NCBI RefSeq assembly: GCF_900105925.1
Contig: NZ_LT629791.1
Coordinates: 7,596,001-7,660,000, forward strand
Origin: Jiangella alkaliphila
GTDB taxonomy: Bacteria > Actinomycetota > Actinomycetes > Jiangellales > Jiangellaceae
Length of the DNA stretch: 64,000 bases
Direction: 5' to 3'
Part shown: piece after piece, positions 8,034 through 17,155 of the stretch
Position numbering within the stretch: the first letter of the stretch is position 1
How the letters are laid out: each line of letters starts with the position of its first letter
Notes under the pieces: model-generated
The model's database searches: none
Seen by the model: the letters and a program-made list of their open reading frames with translations, nothing else
What the model was told of the DNA's origin: nothing
Translations under genes and position numbers: made by a program

Positions 8034-9884
8034 CTAGGACGCCCGGCGCAACTCGTCGAGCGGCAGGTGCACGAGCGCGTCTGCGACGGTGTCGCCCGCG
8101 GCCAGCGCGGCCACCTCGTCCGCCGACGCGGCGCGGCCGAGCAGCCAGACGTCGTCGAGGTCGCCGAGCAGCTGGTTGGCGGCGTCCGGGCGCTGACCGA
8201 GGTGCAGGCCGACGGTCGCGTCGGTGGTGACGGAGCCGGCGACCGGCCCGGCCGACGCGGCCAGGACGCCGTCGACGTACAGCGCGAGGCCGCCGGCGCC
8301 GCGGGTGAGCGCGACGTGGTGCCACGCGCCGTCGGCGAACGAACCCGGCGCCGTCAGCGTGGCGGCGCCGAGGTCGGTGTCGACGAGCGCCCGGATCCGG
8401 TTGCTGCCCGGCTCCAGCCGGACCCACCACTGCGACCGCCCGCTGCCGGTGTTGTACGCCCACAACAGCGCCTGGTCGGCGGCGACGCCGGTCCGGAACC
8501 AGCCGGCCGCGGTGAACGGTCCGTCCCCGACGTCGAGGCGCTCGGTCCGGGGTACGGCGACGTGGTCGCCGGCGGCCGCGAGCCGCAGGGCACCGCTGAC
8601 GGCGCCGTCGGACACCGTCACCGGCGCGCCGCCGACTACACCGTCCTGCCCGCCGCCGGACGCGTCGGGCGTCGTCACGACCGGCGCCACCCCGTGGTCG
8701 AGCTGCGCCTGCGGGACCCGGGCGAAGGTGATCCGCTCGTACGTGCCGGTGTCGCCGTTCTCGTACAACACGCCGAGCGTCCGCCCGCCCGCCTCGACCA
8801 GGTCGGAGTACGCGGCCGGCCCGTCGTGCAGGACCGGCCCGGCGGTCCACGTCGCGCCGGCGTCGAGGCTGTACCGCAGCTGCAGCGTCCGCCGCGCCGC
8901 CGGGTTCGACGGGCCTGCGTAGACGAGCCGGTCGTCGGCGCGCGGCAGCCGCAGCACCGAGCCCTGGACGACCGGCGTCACGATGGCCGGTTCCAGCACG
9001 AACGGCGCGTCGAACGTCTCGCCGCCGTCGCTGCTCGTGGTCGTCGCTCGGGTGCCGACGCCGGTGCCGTTCTGGTCGCGGGCGTTGAAGTAGAGCGTGC
9101 CGTCGGCCAGCTCGGTGACGGTGTTCTCGTTCGGGTTCACGACGCCGGTCAGCGGCGTGTCGATGTCGCCGAGCTGCCAGGTCAGGCCGCCGTCGTCGCT
9201 GTAGAGGGAGTGCGCGCCGTAATACTTCGCCTCCTGCCCGGTGTCGGACGAACCGGCCGGCGGGCTGGTCGAGTGGTTGGCCGGCGCGACCAGCCGGCCG
9301 CGGTGCTCGCCGTGCTCTAGCGCGATGGCATGCACCGGTCCGGTCGCGTACCAGCGCCACTCCGGCAGCTTCGTCGCGGCGGTGATGTCCTGCGCCGCCG
9401 ACCAGGTGGCGCCGTCGTCGGTGCTGCGCTGGACGGACACGCGGCGGCTCTGCTCGGGCGTGACCTCGCCGCGCATGATCTCCGCCTCGGTGGCGTCGCC
9501 GGCGTTGTGCGTGCTGAGCAGGACGATGTCGCCGGTCGCGGGGTCGACGACGGGCGTCGGGTTGCCGAACACGTTCAGGCCGTTGTCGCCGACCACCTGC
9601 AACGGCCCCCAGGTGCGGCCGTTGTCGTGGGAGCGGCGCAGCACCAGGTCGATGTCGCCGGTGTCGCCACCGCCGCCGACCCGGCCCTCGGCGAACGCCA
9701 GCAGCGTCCCCTCCTCGGACCGGACGATCGCGGGGATGCGGAACGTGTCGTAGCCCTCGGTGCCTGACTCGAAGACGACGGTCTGCCGGACCGCGGCCGG
9801 CGTCGCCGCCTGAGCAGGAGCATGAGCAGCAAGAACGCTCGCCGGCAAGGCGAGCGTGAGAGCGAGGACGACGGGCAGGCGCAT
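8034..9884 (-). CDS. Secreted exo-alpha-sialidase (GH33) with C-terminal LamG-like domain
   Basis: Releases terminal sialic acid from glycans outside the cell. The product of about 616 residues starts with a signal peptide (MRLPVVLALTLALP, cleaved near AQA). The catalytic six-bladed propeller shows the FRIP motif (YDTFRIPAIVRS), the Arg triad region and Asp-boxes SHDNGRTW, STDDGATW, SDDGGLTW and SLDAGATW. From about residue 430 a concanavalin/LamG-like domain (LWAYNTGSGRSQWW, then HHVALTRGAGGLALYVDG) probably binds carbohydrate. ATG 9884 has GGAGG 5 nt upstream. The gene is divergent from the kelch protein at 9994, with shared palindromes between them, so the two are probably co-regulated for sialic acid use. 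Confidence 0.88.
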   Translation of the reverse strand: MRLPVVLALTLALPASVLAAHAPAQAATPAAVRQTVVFESGTEGYDTFRIPAIVRSEEGTLLAFAEGRVGGGGDTGDIDLVLRRSHDNGRTWGPLQVVGDNGLNVFGNPTPVVDPATGDIVLLSTHNAGDATEAEIMRGEVTPEQSRRVSVQRSTDDGATWSAAQDITAATKLPEWRWYATGPVHAIALEHGEHRGRLVAPANHSTSPPAGSSDTGQEAKYYGAHSLYSDDGGLTWQLGDIDTPLTGVVNPNENTVTELADGTLYFNARDQNGTGVGTRATTTSSDGGETFDAPFVLEPAIVTPVVQGSVLRLPRADDRLVYAGPSNPAARRTLQLRYSLDAGATWTAGPVLHDGPAAYSDLVEAGGRTLGVLYENGDTGTYERITFARVPQAQLDHGVAPVVTTPDASGGGQDGVVGGAPVTVSDGAVSGALRLAAAGDHVAVPRTERLDVGDGPFTAAGWFRTGVAADQALLWAYNTGSGRSQWWVRLEPGSNRIRALVDTDLGAATLTAPGSFADGAWHHVALTRGAGGLALYVDGVLAASAGPVAGSVTTDATVGLHLGQRPDAANQLLGDLDDVWLLGRAASADEVAALAAGDTVADALVHLPLDELRRAS

Positions 9885-9920
9885 GGGGTCCTCCTTCGTC
9901 GGGGAAGACTCATCCCACAT

Positions 9921-9937
9921 CACATATCGGATATGTG
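9921..9937. promoter_or_regulatory. Palindromic operator, sialidase/epimerase divergent promoter
   Basis: CACATATC, a central G, then GATATGTG form a perfect 17-bp palindrome between the two divergent genes, about 37 bp upstream of the sialidase start. It is AT-rich against the GC-rich background. Its size and symmetry suit a GntR/FadR-like dimer; the regulator is not in the window. Confidence 0.55.
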
Positions 9938-9983
9938 TCAAGATTGTGTCGAACCCATTGACGAGCGGTCGCGCAACTTGTTC

Positions 9984-9996
9984 CATATCCGACATG
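9984..9996. promoter_or_regulatory. Second copy of the CATATC operator overlapping the epimerase start
   Basis: CATATCCGACATG repeats the core of the palindrome at 9921-9937 with one half degenerate, and it includes the ATG of the kelch protein gene. Occupancy would block start-site access or the promoter of a leaderless transcript. Confidence 0.4.
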
Positions 9997-11220
9997 ACGG
10001 ACCTCACGCGGCGAGCGGCCCTCGCCCTGGCAGCGGCGGCCGGCCCGGTGACATGGGCGGCGGCCTCGACGACGACAGCGGGCGCGGCGACGGGTGCTGG
10101 CGGCGGGGCGACCTGGCGCCGACTGCCGGACGTCCCGGCCAACACCACGGACTGGCACGACGCGATCCCCGTCGGCGAGCCGTACTGGACGCAGCTCGGC
10201 CTGGCCGGGCCGCTCGCCGGCGCGCACGGCGACCACCTGATCGTCGCCGGCGGGGCGAACTTCCCGGAGACGGCGCTGACCGCGACCCGGGCCAACACGC
10301 TCGGCAAGGTCTACTGGACCGACGCGTTCGTCTACTCGCGGCGGACAGGCGGTTGGCAGGCGGCCGGTCAGCTGCCTGACGCCGTCGGCTACGCGGCGAC
10401 GGTGAGCACCGGCGACGGCGTGCTGGTGATCGGCGGCGAGGGCTACCGCGGCGGTCCCGGCGGCACCCTGCAGCGTCCGGCCGAGAAGTTCGCCGATGTC
10501 TACTACCTGCGCTGGGACGCCCGCGGCGGGCGCCTCGTCCGCATCGACCTGCCGCCGCTCCCCCGCCCGATGTCCTACGCCGTCGCCGGCATCGTCGACG
10601 ACGTCGTGTACGTCGCCGAGGGCGGGGACTTCGTCGCCCTCGGCCTGGACCACCCGGACCGTGGCTGGACGACGCTGCCACGATGGCCGGGCGACCCCCG
10701 CACCGTCGCCGTCGGCGCCGCGCAGGACGGCCGGTTCTTCCTGCTCAGCGGCCGGGCCCAGCACGCGGACAAGTCGTGGACGTTCTACCGCGACGCCTAC
10801 GCCTACTCGCCGCGGCGCCGGTCGTGGGAGCGGATCGCCGACCTGCCGTGGTGCGTGACGGCAGGCCTCGCGCATCCCACCGGCCGCACCGGGCTGGTCG
10901 TCGTCGGCGGCGACAAGGACATCGATCGCTGGAACCTCATCGAGCACCACGTCGCGCTGCGGGCCGCCGCGCCGCCCGGGTCGCCGGAGTGGCACCGTCA
11001 GAACGACATCGTGACCTGGATCTACGACCACCACACCGGCTTCAACGGCGAGCTGCTGCGCTACGACACCCGGCGCGACCGCTGGACCACGGACGGCTGG
11101 TTCCCCGGCCCGCCGCCGGCCACCACCCCGGCCGTCAACTGGGACGGCGACCTGGTCGTCGCCAGCGGCGAGGTCGGCCCCGGCATCCGCACCCCCCGCG
11201 TCTGGCAGGCCGAGTTCTAG
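9994..11220 (+). CDS. Exported kelch-repeat protein, N-acetylneuraminate epimerase (NanM)-like
   Basis: A kelch/galactose-oxidase-type beta-propeller of about 408 residues with a Tat-like N-terminus (MTDLTRRAALALAAAAG). Repeats include HLIVAGGANFPE, GVLVIGGEGYRGG, VYVAEGGDF, RFFLLSGRAQ and GLVVVGGDKD. The GGANFP motif and propeller layout are those of NanM/YjhT cyclic mutarotases, which interconvert sialic acid anomers after sialidase release. The divergent sialidase neighbour supports that role; the exact substrate is inferred. ATG 9994 is picked because the twin-arginine signal starts there; no Shine-Dalgarno is seen, so the message may be leaderless. The frame extends to 9856 but would cross the operator region. 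Confidence 0.75.
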   Translation: MTDLTRRAALALAAAAGPVTWAAASTTTAGAATGAGGGATWRRLPDVPANTTDWHDAIPVGEPYWTQLGLAGPLAGAHGDHLIVAGGANFPETALTATRANTLGKVYWTDAFVYSRRTGGWQAAGQLPDAVGYAATVSTGDGVLVIGGEGYRGGPGGTLQRPAEKFADVYYLRWDARGGRLVRIDLPPLPRPMSYAVAGIVDDVVYVAEGGDFVALGLDHPDRGWTTLPRWPGDPRTVAVGAAQDGRFFLLSGRAQHADKSWTFYRDAYAYSPRRRSWERIADLPWCVTAGLAHPTGRTGLVVVGGDKDIDRWNLIEHHVALRAAAPPGSPEWHRQNDIVTWIYDHHTGFNGELLRYDTRRDRWTTDGWFPGPPPATTPAVNWDGDLVVASGEVGPGIRTPRVWQAEF

Positions 11221-11265
11221 GAGCGACGCACGACGGGGCCGGCTCGCGCCGACCCCGATCGCTCC
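11220..11265. terminator. Terminator hairpin after the kelch protein gene
   Basis: GGAGCGA (11220-11226) pairs with TCGCTCC (11259-11265). Inside, CGGGG (11234-11238) pairs with CCCCG (11253-11257), and CGGC with GCCG. The stem begins on the last base of the stop codon and lies between convergent genes, so it could serve both strands. Confidence 0.6.
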
Positions 11266-11279
11266 CTGCGGCTCGCCCG

Positions 11280-11447
11280 CTACCTCAGCAACGCAACGAA
11301 CTGGTGCAAGGTGACACCCAGAACCGAGAACGCTCCGATGACCAACGGCCGCAGATCCCTCAGGATCTGTCCGATGACCTCGGTGTGCTGGCGCAGCTTT
11401 CGTAGCCTGCTCAGCATCGATCGCTCTCGCCTGTTGTTGTGGGCCAC
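11280..11447 (-). CDS. Small 55-residue protein with basic N-terminus and one hydrophobic segment
   Basis: GTG 11447 is preceded by AGGAAGG (11455-11461 on the complement) at a 7-nt spacing, a good ribosome site. The product begins with a strongly basic stretch (MAHNNRRERSMLSRLRKLRQ) and ends with a hydrophobic segment (LVIGAFSVLGVTLHQFVALL), as in small single-pass membrane peptides. An internal ATG at 11417 gives a 45-residue alternative. A promoter-like pair, TTGACG and CATGAT with 18 bp between, lies upstream on the same strand (11580-11585 and 11556-11561). Codon use is less GC-biased than in neighbours. No family is recognised; function unknown. Real-gene status rests on the ribosome site, promoter and intact frame. 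Confidence 0.45.
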   Translation of the reverse strand: MAHNNRRERSMLSRLRKLRQHTEVIGQILRDLRPLVIGAFSVLGVTLHQFVALLR

Positions 11448-11687
11448 TCGGATGCCTTCCTGAGTGCTGAGGGCACCGGTGAACCGCTCTAACAGTCCGC
11501 CCGGTAGCCCATCTCTGGACTACGCCGGGCGAATTCCCGATGTAGTTAGCCGACCATCATGACATTCGGACAATCAGCCCGTCAACGGCTACCATGGGCA
11601 GTGGCTGGAGTAGGTGCTCTAACACCGTTGATCCCGGCCAAGCCCCGGTGCGTGCTGTTGTGGCCGCGCGCCGGGGCTTCTTCGTGC
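11448..11687. other. Intergenic region with hairpins and a direct repeat
   Basis: No protein gene is supported here. The region is less GC-rich than its surroundings. It contains a hairpin around 11497-11530 (CGCCCGGTAG against CTACGCCGGGCG with a bulge), the direct repeat GCTCTAACA at 11486-11494 and 11616-11624, the promoter-like pair described for the small gene, and the terminator at 11640-11679. No tRNA fold could be built. Confidence 0.4.
11640..11679 (-). terminator. Terminator hairpin downstream of the DUF2891 gene
   Basis: AAGCCCCGG (11640-11648) and CCGGGGCTT (11671-11679) form a 9-bp stem around a 22-nt GC-rich loop, starting 8 bp beyond the TAG of the DUF2891 gene. Confidence 0.5.
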
Positions 11688-12713
11688 CTACTCCGTCAGG
11701 TAGCCGACGGCGTAGGCGGCGAGCCAGTGCTCCACCATGTAGTCGCCGACGACGACGTAGGGCAGGCCGGCCTCGGCGTGCACCGCGGCCGACTCCGTCA
11801 GGGCGGGCGCGGCGAGTGAGCCGGCCGGGAGCGCGCCCGCGACCGCCAGCATCGACCACGCCCGGCTGAGGTTGAGCCCGGCCAGATGCGCCAACTGCCC
11901 GTCCGACGGGTCGGAGACGGTGACCGGCGCGAACAGCTGCGCCGGTGACGACGTCGCGGCGCCGGGCAGGAACGCGGCGAACCACCCGCCGAACTCGTCC
12001 GGCGGAAGCACCCGTGCCACCAGCTCGGCCTCGGCCAGCGCCGGCGACAGGAAGTCGCTGCCGGACGGCTCATAGTGCGCCGGGTAGTCGGTGTCGGCGA
12101 GGTACCAGCGGCGGACGGCGTCGTCGATCGCGGCCCGCAGCTCCGTGTCCGCCGACGCCCAGTCGTACGAGCGCAGCAGCCCGAACGCCGAGTTCGGGTG
12201 CAGCCCGCCGCGCACCGGGTAGGTCTGCGACGGCAGCCAGGCCAGCAGGTTCGCCGTCAGCACGTCGGCCAGCGGACGGACCGCGGCCGCCCACGCGACA
12301 CCGTCAGGGTCGGACCACAGGCGCAGCTCGTGCGCCAGCGTGAGCAGCCAGCCCCAGCCGTACGGCCGTTCGCGAGCGCGGCCGTACCCGGAGGCGAAGA
12401 ACTCGGCCTCGCGCTCCAGGTTCGACAGGGCCAGGTGCGCGCCGAGGCCCGCCCGGACCTCGTCGGCCAGCGCCGGAGGCAGGTCAGAGCCGGCCAGCCG
12501 CAGCAGCCGGATCAGCACCCAGTGCATCTCGACCGCCGAGTGCCAGTCGAGCGAGCCGTAGAACGCCGGGTGCTGGTCGCGGTGCTGCCGGTACGGTCCG
12601 GGCTCGACGGCGTAGATCATCGGCAGGTGCGGGTACTCGCGGCCGATGCAGGTCAGCGCGGTGCGGGCGTAGGCGGCCGCGTTCTCGCCCAGCACGTCCA
12701 GGCGGTCGATCAC
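11688..12713 (-). CDS. DUF2891 family protein
   Basis: A soluble protein of 341 residues matching the DUF2891 family by its overall pattern: HPAFYGSLDWHSAVEMHW near the start, RPYGWGWLLTLAHEL, LPSQTYPVRGGLHPNSAFGL and HYEPSGSDFLSPAL. The conserved His, Trp, Glu and Asp residues and the alpha-helical layout suggest a glycosidase-like alpha/alpha barrel, but no biochemical role is established to my knowledge. The GTG start overlaps the stop of the upstream lipoprotein gene (GTGA at 12710-12713), so the two are translated as a unit. Confidence 0.8.
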   Translation of the reverse strand: MIDRLDVLGENAAAYARTALTCIGREYPHLPMIYAVEPGPYRQHRDQHPAFYGSLDWHSAVEMHWVLIRLLRLAGSDLPPALADEVRAGLGAHLALSNLEREAEFFASGYGRARERPYGWGWLLTLAHELRLWSDPDGVAWAAAVRPLADVLTANLLAWLPSQTYPVRGGLHPNSAFGLLRSYDWASADTELRAAIDDAVRRWYLADTDYPAHYEPSGSDFLSPALAEAELVARVLPPDEFGGWFAAFLPGAATSSPAQLFAPVTVSDPSDGQLAHLAGLNLSRAWSMLAVAGALPAGSLAAPALTESAAVHAEAGLPYVVVGDYMVEHWLAAYAVGYLTE

Positions 12714-13240
12714 CCGGCCGCCCCCTCGGGATCCAGCGGCGCGCCGTCACCCGACGGTGGCAGGTCTCCCCGCTCCACCGGCGTGCCGCCATCGACGCCT
12801 GGAAGGAGCTCGTCCAGTTCCTCGGCGTTCGGCGGGCGCGCATCGTCGACCGCGGCGCGCAGCGTGTCCTCGTCGACCAACTCGACCGGCGCGCTCAGGG
12901 TGACCGCGACGCCGTCGTGCACGGCGACGCACTCGTGCTGGTCGCCCGCGACGACGCAGCCGGCGTCGGCCCCGCCGCTCGGGTCGGTGGTGAGCATCGC
13001 GATGCCGCCCTCCGGCGACACGTACGCCGTACTGAACCCGGCGTCACCGGACACGCCGACCGACTGTGAGGCCGGCTCGAACCCGTCCAGCGAGACCGCG
13101 TAGACGGCGTCCGGATCGACGCCGATCGAGGCGGCGCGGGAGGCCAGCTCGTCCCCGTCGGCCGGTTCCGAACCACACGCGGCCACGACCAGCACAGCCA
13201 GCGGCACCACCAAGCGTCGCAACACCCTCATGCCGGCCAT
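12710..13240 (-). CDS. Putative lipoprotein of unknown function
   Basis: About 176 residues. A short basic start, hydrophobic stretch and lipobox (VVAAC, then GSEPADGDE) indicate a lipid-anchored exported protein. The mature part is acidic, carries two cysteines in a CVVAGDQHECVAV segment that could form a disulphide, and ends in a Pro/Gly-rich tail. No known domain is recognised. Start is either ATG 13240 or ATG 13231; the second gives the more typical signal peptide. It is co-transcribed with, and overlaps by 4 bp, the DUF2891 gene. Confidence 0.65.
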   Translation of the reverse strand: MAGMRVLRRLVVPLAVLVVAACGSEPADGDELASRAASIGVDPDAVYAVSLDGFEPASQSVGVSGDAGFSTAYVSPEGGIAMLTTDPSGGADAGCVVAGDQHECVAVHDGVAVTLSAPVELVDEDTLRAAVDDARPPNAEELDELLPGVDGGTPVERGDLPPSGDGAPLDPEGAAG

Positions 13241-13252
13241 GCTCTCAAGCGA

Positions 13253-13287
13253 ACGGCCCGGGCCCCCACGCAGGGGACCCGGGCCGT
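13253..13287 (-). terminator. Terminator of groEL
   Basis: ACGGCCCGGG (13253-13262) pairs with CCCGGGCCGT (13278-13287), and CCCC with GGGG inside, leaving a small ACGCA-type loop. This very stable stem begins 22 bp after the groEL stop, with no U-tract. Confidence 0.75.
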
Positions 13288-13309
13288 CGTCGAACAGAGA
13301 GGCAGAACC

Positions 13310-15010
<1,701 letters not shown>

Positions 15011-15018
15011 TCAGCGCG

Positions 15019-15318
15019 TCACTTCTGGACGATCGCCAGAACGTCACGGCCGGAGAGGATGAGCAGCTCGTCGCCGCCGTACTTCACCTCGGTGCCGCCG
15101 TACTTGGAGTAGAGCACCACGTCGCCGACCTTGACGTCGAGCGGGATGCGCTTCTCGCCCTCGTCGTCCCAGCGGCCCTCGCCTACGGCGACGACCTCGC
15201 CCTCCTGGGGCTTCTCCTTGGCGGTGTCAGGGATGACGAGCCCGGACGCCGTGGTCTGCTCCGCTTCGAGCGGCTTGACCACGATGCGGTCCTCGAGTGG
15301 CTTGATGGAGACCGACAC
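15019..15318 (-). CDS. groS: 10-kDa co-chaperonin GroES
   Basis: The heptameric lid of the chaperonin, 99 residues, normal length. The family start [20 protein letters not shown], the mobile loop [15 protein letters not shown] and the [15 protein letters not shown] roof segment are all present. GTG 15318 follows GGGGAGG. It is the first gene of groES-groEL, transcribed from a region with two CIRCE operators (15410-15436, 15445-15471). Some GroES message probably ends at the hairpin before groEL, which would raise the GroES:GroEL ratio (inference). Confidence 0.97.
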   Translation of the reverse strand: MSVSIKPLEDRIVVKPLEAEQTTASGLVIPDTAKEKPQEGEVVAVGEGRWDDEGEKRIPLDVKVGDVVLYSKYGGTEVKYGGDELLILSGRDVLAIVQK

Positions 15319-15409
15319 TTGTCTGACCTCCCCTTTCGCGGGATGTCACGAATGCTTCTGTGGACCGGCCGCATGCCGCCGCCGTCGCGGGTGCCGGCGA
15401 CCTCGACCG

Positions 15410-15436
15410 TTGGCACTCTCATGGTGAGGGTGCCAG
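15410..15436. promoter_or_regulatory. CIRCE-like operator (promoter-proximal copy)
   Basis: TTGGCACTC, 9 bp, GGGTGCCAG: a variant of the CIRCE inverted repeat bound by HrcA, about 90 bp upstream of the groES start. It shows the correct 9-9-9 layout with one changed base pair from consensus in the right arm. Confidence 0.7.
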
Positions 15437-15444
15437 TCCTCAAG

Positions 15445-15471
15445 TTAGCACTCGGTCGAGATGAGTGCTAG
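15445..15471. promoter_or_regulatory. CIRCE operator (canonical copy)
   Basis: TTAGCACTC, 9 bp, GAGTGCTAG: near-perfect CIRCE, 8 bp from the variant copy. HrcA binding here represses groESL under non-stress conditions in many bacteria. Confidence 0.9.
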
Positions 15472-15498
15472 TCCGCACCTGGTGAGAGGCTGACGGCC

Positions 15499-16677
15499 GT
15501 GCAGACGGCCACGTTCGACGCGCTCCGGACCGCCGCCGGCGCCGCGCTGCTGGCCGAGGCGACCGCGGCGTACGGGCGCGAGGACGGGTTCGCGCTGGGC
15601 ACCCGGCTGCGGCGGACGCACGACCCGGACCTGGTGGCGGCGGCGCTGACGCAGGCCCGGCTGCGGGCCCGCGCGACGGACAAGTTCGCGCCGGCCGACG
15701 CGGCCCGGATGTTCTTCACGGTGGACGGCTACGAGCAGGCGACCCGGGTCGCCGTCGCCCGGCACCGGGCGGCGCGGCTGGCGACGGCGCTCGGGCCCGG
15801 CGCGGCCGTCGCGGACCTGTGCTGCGGCGTCGGCGGCGACCTCGTCGAGCTGGCCCGGGCCGGGCTGACGGTGACCGGCGTCGACGTGGACCCGCTGACG
15901 GCGGACATGGCGACGGCGAACGCCGAGGCGCTGGGCGTGCGGGCCGAGGTCGTGTGCGCCGACGCGACGACCGTGGACCGGACGGCGTACGCGGCGGTCG
16001 TCTGCGACCCGGCCCGCCGCGGCGGCCGCGGCCGGGTGTTCGACCCCGACGCGTACCGGCCGCCGTGGTCGTTCGTGCTGGAGCTGCTGGCCGGGACGGC
16101 GTGCGTCAAGGTCGCGCCCGGACTGCCGCACGAGCGGATCCCCGGCCGCGTCGAGGCGGAGTGGGTGTCCGAGCGCGGCGAGGTCAAGGAGGCCGCGCTC
16201 TGGTCCGGCGGACTCGCCGGCGACGGCGCCCGCGTCGGGCGGCGGGCGACGCTGCTCCCGTCGGGGGCGACGCTCACCGACCGGGACGATCCTGGGCCGG
16301 TCGTCCGCCCGCTGGGCGAGTTCCTGTACGAGCCGGACGGCGCCGTCATCCGGGCCGGCCTGGTGACGGCGGCGGCCGCGCGGGTCGGCGGCGGCCTGAT
16401 AGACCCGTCCATCGCGTACGTCACCGCCGACGCCGCCGTCAGCACCCCGTTCGCCCGCGGCTACCTCGTCCTCGACACGCTGCCCTATGACGTCAAGGCG
16501 CTGCGCCGGTACGTGCGCGACCACGGCATCGGCGTGCTGACGGTGAAGAAGCGCGGCGTCGGCGTCGAGCCGGAGAAGCTGCGGGCGGCGGTCCGGCCGC
16601 GCGGCGACCGGACCGCGACGTTCGTCGTCACCCGGGTGGCCGGCACGGCGACGGTGATCGTCGCCGACCCGCTCTGA
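15499..16677 (+). CDS. Class I SAM-dependent methyltransferase with THUMP-like C-terminal domain
   Basis: About 392 residues. The SAM-binding motif I is ADLCCGVGGDLVELA, followed by the acidic end of strand 2 (VTGVDVDPLT) and a motif IV-like VVCDPARRGGRGRVFDP. The C-terminal third (PYDVKALRRYVRDHGIGVL, then TVKKRGVGVEPEKLR) fits the THUMP-like domain seen in actinobacterial RNA-methyltransferase-related proteins, so a tRNA/rRNA substrate is likely but not proved. GTG 15499 is the start; no strong ribosome site is visible. The gene is divergent from groES across the CIRCE region and is followed after 13 bp by a NUDIX gene on the same strand. Confidence 0.78.
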   Translation: MQTATFDALRTAAGAALLAEATAAYGREDGFALGTRLRRTHDPDLVAAALTQARLRARATDKFAPADAARMFFTVDGYEQATRVAVARHRAARLATALGPGAAVADLCCGVGGDLVELARAGLTVTGVDVDPLTADMATANAEALGVRAEVVCADATTVDRTAYAAVVCDPARRGGRGRVFDPDAYRPPWSFVLELLAGTACVKVAPGLPHERIPGRVEAEWVSERGEVKEAALWSGGLAGDGARVGRRATLLPSGATLTDRDDPGPVVRPLGEFLYEPDGAVIRAGLVTAAAARVGGGLIDPSIAYVTADAAVSTPFARGYLVLDTLPYDVKALRRYVRDHGIGVLTVKKRGVGVEPEKLRAAVRPRGDRTATFVVTRVAGTATVIVADPL

Positions 16678-16690
16678 GATCCTTGTGGAC

Positions 16691-17155
16691 ATGGCGGGCA
16701 AGCAGAGCGCGGGGATCCTGCTCCACCGGGCCGGACCGGACGGCGTCGAGGTGCTGCTAGGGCACATGGGCGGGCCGTTCTGGGCGAAGAAGGACGCCGG
16801 CGCGTGGTCGCTGCCGAAGGGCGAGTACGACGACACCGAGACGCCGGAGGCGGCCGCGCGGCGCGAGTTCACCGAGGAGCTGGGCCTCCCGGTGCCGGCC
16901 GGCGAGCTGGTCGAGCTGGGCACCGTCAAGCAGTCCGGCGGCAAGACGGTGACGGCGTGGGCGCTGCGCGGCGACCTCGACCCCGGCGCCGTCGTGCCCG
17001 GCACGTTCGAGCTGGAGTGGCCGCCGCGCTCCGGCCACACCCAGGAGTTCCCCGAGGTCGACCGCGTCGCGTGGTTCCCGCTCGACGTCGCCCGCGAGAA
17101 GATCGTCAAGGCCCAGGCCGCCTTCCTCGACCGCCTGGCCGGGCTGGTCAGCTGA
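16691..17155 (+). CDS. NUDIX hydrolase
   Basis: A pyrophosphohydrolase of about 154 residues. The NUDIX box is GEYDDTETPEAAARREFTEE followed by LGL, with all metal-binding glutamates present. The N-terminus (AGILLHRAGPDGVEVLLGHM, then GGPFWAKKDAGAWSLPKGE) is typical of the bacterial NUDIX group that acts on nucleoside di- or triphosphates or diadenosine polyphosphates; the substrate is not defined. ATG 16691 is preferred, with GTG 16685 as an in-frame alternative. It lies close behind the methyltransferase gene, and its end overlaps the convergent phosphodiesterase gene by 8 bp. Confidence 0.85.
   Translation: MAGKQSAGILLHRAGPDGVEVLLGHMGGPFWAKKDAGAWSLPKGEYDDTETPEAAARREFTEELGLPVPAGELVELGTVKQSGGKTVTAWALRGDLDPGAVVPGTFELEWPPRSGHTQEFPEVDRVAWFPLDVAREKIVKAQAAFLDRLAGLVS

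Noticed and set aside
8034-10307. 757-residue version of the sialidase
   Set aside because: The extra N-terminus lies antisense to the epimerase gene and crosses the operator; ATG 9884 has a GGAGG site and a proper signal peptide.
11448-11690. tRNA-like gene in the hairpin-rich gap
   Set aside because: Several stems but no T-arm GTTCGANNC motif, no acceptor stem and no cloverleaf fold.
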